DNA of 64,000 nt. Source: Scylla paramamosain (lineage: Eukaryota > Arthropoda > Malacostraca > Decapoda > Portunidae). Of this stretch, positions 33,027 through 44,743 are shown piece by piece (positions within the stretch are counted from its first letter, which is position 1; each line of letters starts with the position of its first letter). The translations under genes and the position numbers were made by a program. The DNA lies in the NCBI RefSeq assembly GCF_035594125.1, contig NC_087181.1:8813817-8877816 (forward strand). Reading direction: 5' to 3'. Below the pieces are notes generated by a model that had not been told where the DNA came from, ran no database searches, and worked only from the letters and a program-made list of their open reading frames with translations.

Positions 33027-33920
33027 TACTCTATGTTCTCCGTTGGACTCCTCCGATCACAATCACAAGGAAGCCATAGAACAGCTGACTTCTGATCTCT
33101 CTAAAATTTCTGACTGGCACAAAGCAAACTTGGTACTGTTCAATGCCTCAAAAACTCAATTCCTCCATCTAACAACTCGACACAAGCTTCCAGACAACTA
33201 TCCCCTCTTCTTCAATGACAGTCAACTGTCCCTCTCTTGATCCTTTTCGTGTAATCTAAACTGGACTAAACTAAACTAAACGTCTCCGCCAGTTTTTCTC
33301 AACCCCACCCCCACCCCAACCACCACCAACAACTAACTATACAAGAGCCTTATTCGTCCATGTATGGAATGTGCTTTACATGTCTGAGGAGTTCCACTCA
33401 TATCGCTCTATTAGACAGGGTGGAATCTAAAGCTTTTCGTCTCATCAACTCCCCTCCTCTAATTGACTTCAGCCTAACTAACTGTCTTCAGCCTCTTTCT
33501 CATCGCCGCAATGTTGCATCTCTAGCTATCTTCTACTGCTATTTTCATGCTAACTGCTCTTCTGATATTGCTAACTGCATGCCTTCCCTCCTCCCGCGGT
33601 CTCGCTGCACAAGACTCTCTTCTTTCTCTGACCCCTATTCTATCCACCTCTCTAATGCAAGAGTTAACCAGTATTCTCAATCATTCATCCCTTTCTCTGG
33701 TAAACTCTGGAACTCCCTGCCTGCTTCTGTATTTTCACTTTCCTATGACTTGAACTCCTAGAGAGAGGTATCAAGACACTTGCCCTTCAGTTCTTGACTA
33801 CCATTTCGAACCCTAATCAGGGACCGGCATCTCAGTGGACTTTTTTTAAATTAGATTTTTGTTGCTCTTGGCCGGTGTCCTTCCTACTTTACAAAAAAAA
33901 AAAAAAAAAAAGAAAAAAAA
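33027..33920 (+). mobile_element. LINE-A, nested mosaic copy
   Basis: Starts with a 39-bp endonuclease patch containing the SDH codons (CCGTTGGACTCCTCCGATCA, 33027-33065) joined directly to the segment after the YADD box (GAAGCCATAGAACAGCTGAC). The C-terminal region follows with an indel-rich stretch (33236-33360) and an open 133-codon frame (33360-33761). It ends CCTTCCTACTTTAC plus an A-rich tail (33893-33920). Inserted on the opposite strand within the older copy 30862-34852. Confidence 0.83.
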
Positions 33921-33921
33921 A

Positions 33922-34852
33922 TAAGCAGAAGGATTAGAGGTTAGGAAAAGGTCAAGATAATTGGGTGTATCTCCAAGACGGTCAGGAATACGAGTAGGGT
34001 GTTGCATCAATTGCTCTAGGTCGTGGTGGATATCAAATTTAAAGACTAGTTCACCAGGATGGTCAGTGAAGGGAAAGGAAAGCCAAAGCTGGTGGTGGAC
34101 ATTTAAGTCTCCAAGAATGGAGGTCTCCGCAAAAGGGAAGACAGTCAGAATGTGCTCCACTTTTGAGGTTAAGTAGTCAAAGAATTTCATATAATCAGAA
34201 GAGTTAGGTGAGACTTATAAAGCACAGATGAATTTAGTTTGAGAGTGACTGTTGTCGTAGCCAGATGGTGGAAAACTTGGAAGATTCAAGAGCATGGGCA
34301 CGAGGACAAATTAAGTCATTGCGCACATAGACGCAACATACAGCTTTGGATTGAAACTGAGGATAGAGAAAGTAGGAGGGAACAGAATAGGGGCTACTGT
34401 CAGTTGCCTCAGACCTATTTCAGTGAGGAAAAGAAGATGAGGTTTAGTAGAGGAGAGGTGGTGTTCTACAGACACAAACAGATCTAAGACCGCAAATGTT
34501 GCAGAAGTTAATAAAGAATAATTTGAAGGGGTGTCAAGACACTTAGGGCCGCAACCAGAAGAGCTGGCGACATTTCAGGTCCCCTCCTCATATGTGGATT
34601 GCGAAGCTGGTGATAATTTTGAATTTTGAGTGAAAGGTGTATGTGTAATTAAGTGCTTGTAATTTTGTGTGAAGGAAGAGATTTTGTCTTTAGAGGGCAG
34701 GCTGTGACTGCCCCCTTGCGTTGTGAGGAACCAAGGAAAACGTTCAGTGAGGTCACAACTGGGTTTAATGATAGATTCACAGCACCCCTTGATCCAGTGC
34801 TTTAGACCTCACTGGGAGTAATTATCTTTTCAGCAGGTGCCTACTGCCTCCT
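33922..34852 (-). mobile_element. LINE-A, 5' portion of the older interrupted copy
   Basis: Minus strand from the 5' terminus (34852) through a leader, then endonuclease text: [24 protein letters not shown] (seen as [20 protein letters not shown]), [40 protein letters not shown], ending at TSNPSAY. GDLN replaces GDFN. The MATPTPA start region is damaged (34600-34625). It pairs with 30862-33012 as one insertion. Confidence 0.83.
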
Positions 34853-36129
34853 GCTTTGGTTAGTGTCATCGAATATGCATGAAATCGATCATCATATTAC
34901 TGATATTGATGATAAGGGACTTGCATCTATGTATGATGAAATTCACTGCACTCAAGTTGTCTTGTTTCAGTCAATTATATAATTTAGATTTATGATAGCG
35001 GGGTACTTTCAAGAACAATTTTACCGGTATCCATAATTAAATTTTAGGCCATTTTAATTTATTTTATTTTATGTATTTAACTATTTATTTTATTGTATTT
35101 ATTTATTTATCTTATTTTTTTATTGTATGTGCGTGCGTGCATGCGCGTCTGTGCGTGCGTGCGTGCGTGAGTGCGTGCGTGCGTGCGTGCGTGCGCGCGC
35201 GCGCGCGATCGCTCTTGGGAGGGGAAAACGAGTTCTAGAAAGAGCTACAATTCAGTTGGACATTGCACACGACACGATTCATAAACGCACGTCCAACAGA
35301 CGCGCAAACTACCAAGCAGACTAGCAGTTAGTGGCAGTGGGTGCTGAAACGTGCGTTGGAGATAGGGTGATGAAAAAGATAAATATTTAAAAATCAACTG
35401 TCGCGCTTCTTTAAATAAACTGTGGCGCTGATGTGAAAGCAACTTTACTCTCGCGTCGAGGAATTTTGCAAACAGGAATCTTATTGAGGGTGATTTCGAT
35501 TATCATGGCAGGGTAATAGGAGCTTCCTTGCCTTGTCTCCCCTTCAACACCGAACCCGTCTTTCCAGCCTTCAGGCCTCCTGTCCATTCCTGAGCGCGTG
35601 GATAGTGGATGGGAATGGCGTTGAGATATGATGTGATTTTTTCGCTAGAAAAAGAGAGGTGTCGCTGCGTTGCCAATAAACTATGCCTGAGAACCATGAA
35701 AGTGGCTCTTTACCTCCAGGCTAGGTAAACCTCCTGACGCCTGCCCAGCCTATCAGTACACTTTTGTCCGCACATTGTCTGTTCTTGCCCTCACAAAGCA
35801 AGTTTTAAATGCATTTGCTGGATTTTTTTTTTTTTTTTTACTTAAATATGACCATGGATACACGTTTTCTCTGGTCACTATGACCAGTACGGTAGTGAAT
35901 AATGCATTTTCCTTTATAGATTTCATTTTCACATAGTAAACTTTATATGCACTCTCAAGGCACTTATTCTCAAGCACACTTATGTGAATGATAAAAACTA
36001 AAATTTTAGTGTTGGTAATTCATAACCATTGTCAATAATTTACAAAAGAAAGTTAATACGATAGTAGTTACTGTAACATTTTTTTTTTTCTCACAGAATC
36101 AATCACGCTGCTTAATTAAGAGAATGGAA
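34853..36129. other. Unique DNA with GCGT-rich tract
   Basis: No gene. TTTATT-rich text at 35055-35125 leads into (GCGT)n and (GC)n at 35127-35208, an alternating purine-pyrimidine run. An 18-T run starts at 35822 and a T-run at 36081. Confidence 0.6.
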
Positions 36130-36215
36130 GGCTGAGGAGCGTCTGTGAGCCGCCTCTGTATCCTATACAGCACGAGAGCAAACTGAGTTGAACTATTTCC
36201 TACGAGTTGTAGGAT
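36130..36215 (-). mobile_element. LINE-A relic, endonuclease C-terminal segment
   Basis: GTGAGCCGCCTCTGTATCCT and ATACAGCACGAGAGCAAACT align with the GTGGGCCACCTCTCTATCAT and ATAGCACGAGAACAAGCTGT text of the copy at 19515-19560, but are heavily diverged. A scrap of a much older insertion. Confidence 0.55.
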
Positions 36216-36919
36216 TTATGTTTAATGTAGTACCAGCTGCCCACCAGCCAGCCAGTGCTCAATCAATACACAACTCGTGTAAGCTCACAACCAAAAAAAG
36301 AAGAAATAACTAAATGAAACTTATACACCTCAAAATTTCCAGTTGAGGGACACCACAGGTAACCCTCGTTCACACAAACGCTTCTTTTCCCCTGCTGAGT
36401 GATGTCAGCACAGACTGATAGGGCTCAGGATGGCCATACACTACACCACTCCTCCAGTAGACAGGCACACACTGGTGAAGACGACTGCGGCTACGGTCCT
36501 TAAGCATCACCGTGAAACTCCTGCAACACACCCATGGTGCACTCTAATTATCCTCTCTCCCGCTCCTTACATTTCATTAACATCCAACGCTTTGCCCAAC
36601 AATATCTTCACACTGAAATACACTATCACATACCTGCTATGCTGACAAAGCCACACAATCCAGACCTCTAAAACAACGCCTCAAGTGTCCGTGTTCCGCG
36701 CCAAAATCTCTCTCGTTCCAAAGCAAACACTTCCCATCAAACCCCACGCTAAGCAGCTGAACATCACGATGCGTCTAGCTCCGCCTGACTCCTCACATAT
36801 GCTTCCATGTTAAAGACAACGAAACACAGAGTGACAGACACTCTTGCGTTATGTGTTCTGTACAAAAAGGTGGATCTCCCATAAGGAACAATCATCATTC
36901 CCAAAATCAGAATGGTAGC
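36216..36919. other. No gene recognised
   Basis: Unique sequence; the 71-residue frame at 36430-36645 has no motif. Confidence 0.45.
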
Positions 36920-37740
36920 GTCTCAGGCCTTCACTTTTAGCAGATTTGTATCTGCAGGTGCACCTCTGCTTCGGTAGATCCTGAGGCGGCACAAGAACGA
37001 TAAGAAGATAATAAGTTAAGGTGTACGACGGAGAGAACAGTTTGACAGAATAAGATGAAGATTTAAAGGATAGGCGATTATAACACTGGGCGCATCTCCA
37101 AGACGGTCAGGAATGCAATTAGCATGCTGCCTTAATTGATCCTGGTTACAATGACTAGAAAAGTTGTAGGCTTGATGATCACTTGATCAGTGAAAGAAGG
37201 TATCCAAATCTGAATTCTCTAGATATCGAAATTTCAGCACAAAGGAAAAGGTTTAGAATGTACTCTACTTTGGAAGTTAAATTATTATTTTTTTTTCTTT
37301 ATATATAGTCGGGAAAATAAGGCGAGAGATGCACAGCTGAATTTAATGAGAGAATACCAGTGAAGTCTTAAGCCAGATTGTCGAAAGTTTTGACGATTCG
37401 GGAGAGTGGGCACGAGTGCATAATTGTCGCGTGCACAGGCACAACTGACTTTACTTTGAAATTGAAAATAAAACTAGTACGAAGAAACGGGCAAGGATCT
37501 GTTACCGGTAGCTCCAGACACCTGGATTTTAGTGGAGAATATAATATGAGACTTAAAGGAAGTGCGATGGTGTTTCTGAAACTGGTAATTACATTCAAGG
37601 CTGCCACTGCTGCAAAAGTTTAATACAAGGAAGGAATGAAGTTTAATACAAGGAGGAAGTATCAAGGTAACTCTTGTCTTATGGAAGGGCAGCTTAGCAT
37701 GGGAACATCAATGGTCCCTTCCCCAAATAGCGGCTCAGGT
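36920..37740 (-). mobile_element. LINE-A relic, ancient endonuclease region
   Basis: Collinear with 19740-20560 of the well preserved copy but strongly diverged. Shared landmarks: CGCATCTCCAAGACGGTCAG (37089), TGGAAGTTAA (37270), GAGAGTGGGCACGAG (37401), CCAGACACCTGGATTTTAGT (37513), and CCCTTCCCCAAATAGCGGCT (37708). Frames are destroyed. An older subfamily or an older wave of the same LINE. Confidence 0.7.
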
Positions 37741-38268
37741 TGAATTTACTGATCTTTTTTCCCTTTAATGTAATTTTGATAATGTGTCGCTATTTAGAGT
37801 CTATTTAGTGTAGCGTCAGTAGTAATAAATATTTTCCTTAGGGAGGCAAGCAACACTTTTCAATTGCTGGCTTGGGACACTGCAGAAGGAGTCGAACAAA
37901 GAGGATAGATTGAAGGTTGGCAGCAGGCTTACAGCAGGCTTCCCTTTTCTCCTCATCTCCCGGAATATCCTGTAGAGTGTAGGGGCAAGTGTTTACTACG
38001 CCTTTAAGATATCAATACTGGTAATAACACTGATAAACTCACATTTACTTCGGGGCGTCACGCTGTTCACCATCGTTCATACTGAAACATAAACACAACA
38101 CATCATTGTAGTTTTGTCAAGTTAAAAGGAAACAGTGACAATTAACCTTTGCCGAGGCTCAGAAGAAGGCCGATGGTTTATTATATGGTGGTGATGGAGT
38201 AGGTAGAGGAGGAACACAAAAGAACACAAATTAAGAACAAACAACAAAAGGTCTATTAGTTCACATAC

Positions 38269-38269
<1 letters not shown>
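37741..38269. other. No gene recognised
   Basis: Unique AT-rich sequence without motifs. Confidence 0.45.
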
Positions 38270-38320
<51 letters not shown>

Positions 38321-38873
38321 AGGAAGGATACTGGCCAAGGGCAACAAAAATCTAATAAAAAAAATGCCCACTGAAATGCCAGTCCCTAAAAGGGTCAAAG
38401 CAGTGGTCAAAAATTGGTGGATAAGTGTCTTGAAACCTCCCTCTTGAAGGAATTCAAGTCATAGGAAGGTGGAAATACAGAAGCAGGCAAGGAGTTCCAG
38501 AGTTTACCAGAGAAAGGGATGAATGATTGAGAATACTGGTTAACTCTTGCGTTAGAGAGGTGGACAGAATAGGAGTGAGAGAAAGAAGAAAGTCTTGTGC
38601 AGCGAGGCCGCGGAAGGAGGGGAGGCATGCAGTTAGCAAGATCAGAAGAGCAGTTAGCATGGAAATAGCGGTAGAAGACAGCTAGAGATGCAACATTGCG
38701 GCGGTGAGAGAGAGGCTGAAGACAGTCAGTTAGAGGAGAGGAGTTGATGAGACGAAAAGCTTTTGATTCCACCCTGTCTAGAACAGCAGTATGAGTGGAA
38801 CCCCCCCAGACATGTGAAGCATACTCCATACATGGACGGATAAGGCCCTTGTACAAAGTTAGCAGCTGCGGGG
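38270..38873 (-). mobile_element. LINE-A, young 5'-truncated copy
   Basis: The minus-strand reading is open for 149 codons (LYKGLIRPCMEYASHVWGGS to KREVSRHLSTNF) with the complete 3' UTR and a poly(T) (poly(A) on the element strand) of about 46 bases at 38271-38316. The C-terminal protein text is the same as in 5221-5959, apart from one residue I noticed (AVLDRV versus ALLDRV). A long pure tail and open frame mark it as one of the most recent insertions here. Confidence 0.92.
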
Positions 38874-39603
38874 TTGGTTGTGATTATGTATCTTACAAAA
38901 CAAACAGCGAGATAAATAAGGTGGCACAGATGAAGACTATCATTCACCCATCGCTTTCTCCAGCCAGAACTGTTACGAACAAAAATAATAATAATAATCG
39001 TTATTATCGTTTTGTATGAACAGAACAACACAACGTTTTCCTCTTCTCATTTTAAGGTGATCGAAAAAAATATTTAAAGTTGTGTTCTGTAGTTCTTTGT
39101 GGTAATCAGAACCACTTCATCAGCAAAAATCCTTTTCGCTGGAGAATTCAATAGAGAAACTTGTCTTACTCTTATCACATCTTCCCTTCCCAATAATTCT
39201 TGTCGCCACTTCGTATTCTTCTTCGTATTCGTTTCTTCGTGTTTCGTATTCTCTTCCCCTCCCCACATTCGCGTAACTCCCTCTCACATATCCCCTTATC
39301 CACTTTGCTCCGTATCTTCGCAGTCTATACAACTCCTTTCCCCTTTCCCTCTTCGCCTATCCATCTTCTTCCCCCCCCCTTCTCCCTGGTTCCTGTTCTT
39401 CTTCCTAGCCTTCTTCTCCTCATCTTGTGCCTTGATGGCCGTTGGACTGAAACTTGTAACAACTTCACTGCGCATTTTTTCCCTCTAGTCTTGGCCGCGA
39501 TGCATGAACTCGACGTCTTGCGGCTGAGAGAACCTGGAATGACAGACGAAGGCAGACGAAGGAACGAACCAGAACGACCTCAAACTTTACAATGGGTAAT
39601 ATG

Positions 39604-39605
<2 letters not shown>

Positions 39606-39692
<87 letters not shown>

Positions 39693-39711
39693 CTCCCTCT
39701 CTCTCTCTTTT
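39606..39711. repeat. (CT)n-(CTAT)n microsatellite
   Basis: CT units to about 39672, then CTAT units and more CT. Confidence 0.97.
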
Positions 39712-39826
39712 TTAGCTTGCACATCATTGACACGAATAATCCATAACTTCATTAAAAAAAGCAGCTCAAATTTCAAAATAACTCACATAATCTTCGCATA
39801 CAAAAAGCAAAATCGTCATAGCTGCT

Positions 39827-39827
<1 letters not shown>

Positions 39828-39916
<89 letters not shown>
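39828..39916. repeat. (GA)n microsatellite
   Basis: About 44 GA units, 120 bp after a CT array. Together they form complementary arms able to pair in a single strand. Confidence 0.98.
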
Positions 39917-39919
<3 letters not shown>

Positions 39920-40807
39920 CATAACTTAACTCATACATGACATACATACATAACTAAAGATAAGTACGTTACTAAGGTATAAATTCTTGCTATCTGTTCA
40001 GGGTTCAATATAAAATCAATCTTTGTGAAGATCCAGTCAGTCCATCTGTGCATCTGTCCACCCAGTCTCCTGTCACTTGGCCACACAAGCCGTTCCATAT
40101 CGGTCTTTCATATGCCAATAAACCAACTAGGCTAAATGGAGGGAAGACACTTATTTCTTATACTGATTAAAATATTATTTCTAATAGTTATTATACTTTA
40201 AAGAGTAGAGTGAAGAGTATCATTCCACAAAGTGCCGTTGCGATATACATAACAAACAAATCTGAAAAGAATAATAAGAAAAAAAAGCTCGTTCAACCGC
40301 TCAGTCTCAAAAACGCCACTCCGTAAATTTTAATCAAACTATAAGGGGCAGCACGCCGCGCCTCGCTAACCGCCGAGGCAGCGAAGCGCGAACAGCAGTA
40401 TTAGAAATGTATCCATTTCACTTGATTGATGGTTGAGAGTCCTGCGGGATGGGTGATGGCGCTGTCATGGTGAAGAGATGGAGGGGAGGAGGGGGAGACC
40501 TCCAGGAAAGCCAGATGGAGGGTGACGATTACGGCATTATTATTATGCGAGAACATTACTACATTATGCGTCCAACATCCTCCTCTCCTCTCCATCTTCC
40601 ACCTTCTTTTTTTTTTTTTTTTTTTTTTTATTCAATGTGTTCTGTCCTTGAAGTTGTTTCCTGCATTTGGTCTTGGAATGTTCATCTTCTCTTACCTTAT
40701 CTATAGAATCATTTTTAATAATTGGGAGAAAAGGTTCTGTAACATTAGAAAAATGAATGCAACTGAATTAGTACGTTAAATTAGCAAATATATGACTCAA
40801 TCTCTCA

Positions 40808-40809
40808 AC

Positions 40810-40890
<81 letters not shown>
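40808..40890. repeat. (CA)n microsatellite
   Basis: About 41 pure CA units. Confidence 0.98.
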
Positions 40891-40894
<4 letters not shown>

Positions 40895-41828
40895 CACTGT
40901 ATGGCTCCATTCTTCATGAATGCGACCAATTAATATTCATTGTTTAAATTAATGATATTAGGATAGTCTGCAAATATTCCCCTGAGTGATGCTTCGTCGC
41001 TGAACTTTCCGTACTCGCTGGCTTAGGCTTAATGCAAGCCTTACCTAGACACGACAGCATAGGATAGACAAGTTAGCATAGAAGTGAAAAATAATTAACC
41101 AATACTGGATAACAATACATACGTTTATCAGCAGGATATAGAACGGCATGTTTCGAGACTCTTCGCGACACAAAGGTTTAAATTCAACATGAAAAGAAGG
41201 AAAATATTCAGTATCTCGTTCCATAGAGACAAGACGTGATGCAGATACGAGTGAAGATTTCAAGTTATTCATCACTATTGATCACACGAAATTCTTGCTA
41301 TGATGTAATAAAGAGAAATAGTTAATGGTTTTCGCAAGTGAAGCGGAACATTGACGCCGGGAACGAAAAATGTCCTCGGATCGTGTTATGACTTCACAAG
41401 ATTCATTATCTACTCTAATAGCTATTTGACGGTGGGAGGACGAGCCGTGAGATCTCTTATTATATATTTATTTATGTGCCAACATCCAATGCCGTGCCCT
41501 CCTCGCTCACACTTCACTGAGGCTGCGGCCTGAGCTGAATCACAACACTGCCACACAGCCGCCCAGTATAATAGAGAGCTCAACACTACAAAGAAAATCT
41601 TAATGGCGTCCCATAGCGTGAGATTCATAGTCAGAGTGAAGGATCAAGGTTTGTTTATGGGAAAGGTTTGAGACGATGCTAAAAAATGTGTTCCGAGGAT
41701 CAAGGTGGCTGTGAAGTTTGTTATCTCCTGACCTTTCGGCTTGCCTTGAGCTGTCGCCCAGGGATAGTTCCTCCTCAGCTTGTTGACGCTCATCGGCGTG
41801 GCCTCGAAACACCTGCTGGTGGAGACAT

Positions 41829-42075
41829 CTAAGACCTCATCTAGATTATGCTGTGTAGTTCCTGTTCCCATTTTACAGGAAGGATATAGGTCTATCAGAA
41901 TCAGTACAAAGTAGAATGACTAAAAGGGTACAGGAGATGAGATATATTCCATACGAAACGAGACTGAAATTTCTCAATATACGTAGAAACATAGATTAAA
42001 AAAAAGACCTGATAAAGGTCTTCAAAGTGGTATAAGGGATACAAACTTCTCAGTACCTTGAGAGAGTCATGCTTA
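41829..42075 (+). mobile_element. CR1/Rex-like LINE, C-terminal relic
   Basis: Across frames the plus strand reads LRPHLDYAVQ, FYRKDIGLSESVQSRMTKRV, EMRYIPYETRLKFLNIRR, and DLIKVFKVV with LER. This is the standard C-terminal text after RT in CR1, Rex1 and related LINEs (RPHLEYAVQFWSP, ERVQRRATK, YEERLKxLxL, RGDLIxxFKI). It has an internal stop and frameshifts. It is a third LINE lineage, distinct from LINE-A and LINE-J, and abuts the GC-rich block on its right. Confidence 0.8.
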
Positions 42076-42079
42076 ATCC

Positions 42080-42950
42080 AACCGCCGTTTACCGGCGCTT
42101 GGTGACCAAGCATCCGATACCGGCGGCCAGGACTACCCCTTTGGAGAGGACGACAGGGTAGTGGGCAGAGCCAGCACTACTCACACCTACCGTCTACAAC
42201 GGCACAGGTGATGCGAAACCTACCTGCCGAGGTCGCCCCCGACAGGATTCTGGTTCTGAGGACGCCACCCTCAGCCAGGCGGTTGGCTACCTGAGCTACT
42301 AGGCCCGCCGCAGCACGAAACACCAGTTCGCAGACTACGAACTCTGCTAGGACGCTCTGGATCCTAAGGACGTGCACGGAGGCTCTATGCACGCCCCTCG
42401 GACCCGAGGGGGAATGGGACCGCATCCACCCCGTGTACCCCATTATCAAAGCCATGAACCCGCTGGTATTTGAGGGCAGGAAGAGCGCTACCCCCCCACC
42501 TGCGGGCCGTCATCCCGGAAGCGCCAGAGTGACTACCGCTGTCGAGGGTAAGTGGGTTTGACCCACCGACTCGGCAAATCACCCTGACGGCCCACCACCC
42601 CAACGAGGTAGAGAACTCGAAGGAGCAGAAGGACTCCGGACCAGTGAAGCTGTTCTGGGCTCCGAAGCCTGGCGGAACCCCATTACTCTATGAACGTTCA
42701 TTGAGAAGGGAGGATGGAATATTTGTCCAACTCCCTGCCCCACATTCATCTCGCGGGGAAGCACTTTAGCCGCAGGCCCAATCCTGCCTCGGCAGGCTTG
42801 TGCCTACATTTCCAGCGGGCGCCACTAGGAGGCAGGCTTCCCCAGTAACTAAGTCTCAAGGAGGTTTTTCACGTCACTCGGGGAGTCACGGCATGACACC
42901 ATCCCGGGACCTCCAGGAGTCATAGTTCCATGCAGGAGGATCAATATAAA
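42080..42950 (-). mobile_element. GC-rich block with tRNA-like promoter (possible SINE)
   Basis: Markedly GC-rich compared with surrounding DNA. On the minus strand TAGCTCAGGTAG (42299-42288) fits a pol III A box and AGAACCAGAATCC (42257-42245) a degenerate B box at tRNA-like spacing, so a tRNA-derived element is plausible. A GC-rich near-palindrome, CCGCCG...CGGCGG with GCTTGGTGACCAAGC at its centre, sits at 42082-42126. Minus-strand frames (42177-42764) are open mainly because of base composition and show no known domain. Confidence 0.45.
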
Positions 42951-43470
42951 TAACGTTGTTCTTAAAGAGAATTGTGTGAAATCATTGAGGAAGGTTTGAA
43001 TCATCGCTTCTTCTTACTTGCTGGTTGTTTATAAGTTAAAGAAATTGGTTAATAGTTTCTAATAGATCTATGTATTAACAATAACGAAATACTAATGAAT
43101 GGATCAAAGCTACTCTGAAAAGTTTCAGACATACATCTTTAATGTGTTGGTTCCAATTCCTTTATTCATCAATGTAGACACCAAGAAATTTGATGTGTGG
43201 AGCACGTTCTCTAGAGTCACCGTCAAACTTTATTGTTGGTAGAACATTATTAACTGACCGATTTTTATAAAGTATACACTTTGTTCTGGCAACATTAAGT
43301 TTCAGCCTGTGACTAATATTAAAGAAGCAACATGTTTTATGACCTGAAGTGACATGTCATCAACTCCGTCAGCTGCAGATTTAAGTGATTTGACATGTTT
43401 ATAATTTTGTTTGTGGTTAGTCTTAGTTAGATAAAACGAAAAGATTGAAGGATTAGGCAAAACCTATAAG
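42951..43470. other. No gene recognised
   Basis: AT-rich unique sequence. The minus strand near 43140-43380 gives GVYIDE-like and FDGDSRERAPH-like fragments that could be LINE RT text, but too little is readable to call. Confidence 0.4.
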
Positions 43471-43535
<65 letters not shown>

Positions 43536-43592
43536 GTCATCATCATTATTATTGTTATTATTATTATTATTATCATTATTATTATTACTATC
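43471..43592. repeat. (TTA)n microsatellite
   Basis: About 40 imperfect TTA units with TCA and TTG variants in the right half. Confidence 0.95.
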
Positions 43593-43816
43593 ATAATTGA
43601 CATTTTTATCAAAAGTATTCCTTCCAGGTCTCAGAAGAGTGTTCATTAGATTTATCGAATAAACTAATGCACAATGGTTTTAACTCGGTGTCTAGTATTC
43701 GTGTTTTTTAGTTTTGCTAAGTATAGAATATTTTGTTCTTCAGTTTGACTTTGGATTACCTTAAATATATTCCAGGTGTTCTTTGTAATATTTATTTTTG
43801 GCTTCTCTTAATATGA

Positions 43817-43881
<65 letters not shown>

Positions 43882-44136
43882 TCATGCTAAGCTAATACAG
43901 AAAAAAGTTCGCCTAAATGTGGAGAAGTCAATTAATATTAAGGTAGTGTAAAGAAAGATGTGCTGAGTTCATGACATCCACGTATGCCATCGAGTAACAG
44001 CTTAGTAGGAAGCATAGTCTGACCTCTATGTTAGACTGGGAACTTGAACTCAGCACACGCATCCTCTTCCTCAAGAGCAGTCGCTTCTGCCTCTTCATTG
44101 AAAACGTTTGGACAGGAGCAGGCGCGAGGCTCAAAC
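43593..44136. repeat. Unique DNA with a (GT)n microsatellite
   Basis: GT array at 43818-43879; otherwise no motif found. Confidence 0.8.
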
Positions 44137-44743
44137 TCCTCCTACGGCTTCTATCCTTCTCTCTGTAACTTCATCCCAAGTTTACTTTCTGACCGCTTTA
44201 TTGCTGCTGTGGTAGACGGCCACTGTTCCTCTCATTAATTTGTTAACAGTGGTGTTCCTCAGGGTTCTGTCATGTCACCCACTAGCTTCCTATTATTCAG
44301 CAATGATCCTCTAAGCCAAACATCTTGTTCTATCTACTCCTACGCTGATGAGACCATCCTGTACTTTTCCGTGTCTTTTCGTCGACGACCAACCCTTCAA
44401 GAAGTAAACAGTTCACGTAGGGAAGCCACAGAAAGCCAAACTTCTGATCACTCTATTTTTTTTTTTTCTCTCATCACTATTCTGTTCACTTCTCTAATGC
44501 AAGAGTTAATCAGTATTCTCAATCATTCATCTCTTTCTATGGTAAACTCTGGAATTCCCTGCCTGCTTCTGTATTTCCACCTTCCTATGACTTGAACTCT
44601 TTCAAGAGGAAGGTTTTAAGACACTTATCCTGTATTTTTGACTAACGCTTTCGACTATATTTGGGGACCGGCAACTCAGTGGGCCTTTTTTTTTCAATTT
44701 TTTATCCTTGGCCGGTGCCCCTTCTACATAAAAAAAAAAAAAA
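44137..44743 (+). mobile_element. LINE-A, internally deleted copy
   Basis: Begins in RT (YGFYPSLCNFIPSLLSDRFI), passes SGVPQGSVMSPTSFLLFSND and YADETILYF (YADD changed to YADE), and reaches ATESQTSD. Between 44446 and 44480 about 650 bp of consensus is missing, and the text resumes in the C-terminal region as TLFTSLMQELISILNHSSLS in the alternative frame. The tail is CCTTCTACAT plus 17 A (44727-44743). The internal deletion flanks a T-run. Confidence 0.85.

Larger units (their letters stand above)
38874..41828. other. Intergenic DNA with several microsatellites
   Basis: No gene recognised. Pyrimidine-rich TCTTCGTATTC-type text occupies 39180-39440. A GC-richer stretch with CGCCGCGCCTCGC lies near 40350, and a T-run at 40609-40630. 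Longer open frames in this span follow these biased tracts and carry no motifs. Confidence 0.5.

Noticed and set aside
42177..42764. Minus-strand frames in the GC-rich block
   Set aside because: GC-rich DNA has few stops; no domain or codon pattern is recognisable.
42951..43470. A further LINE RT fragment on the minus strand
   Set aside because: Only two or three short fragments resemble RT text; not enough to support a call.
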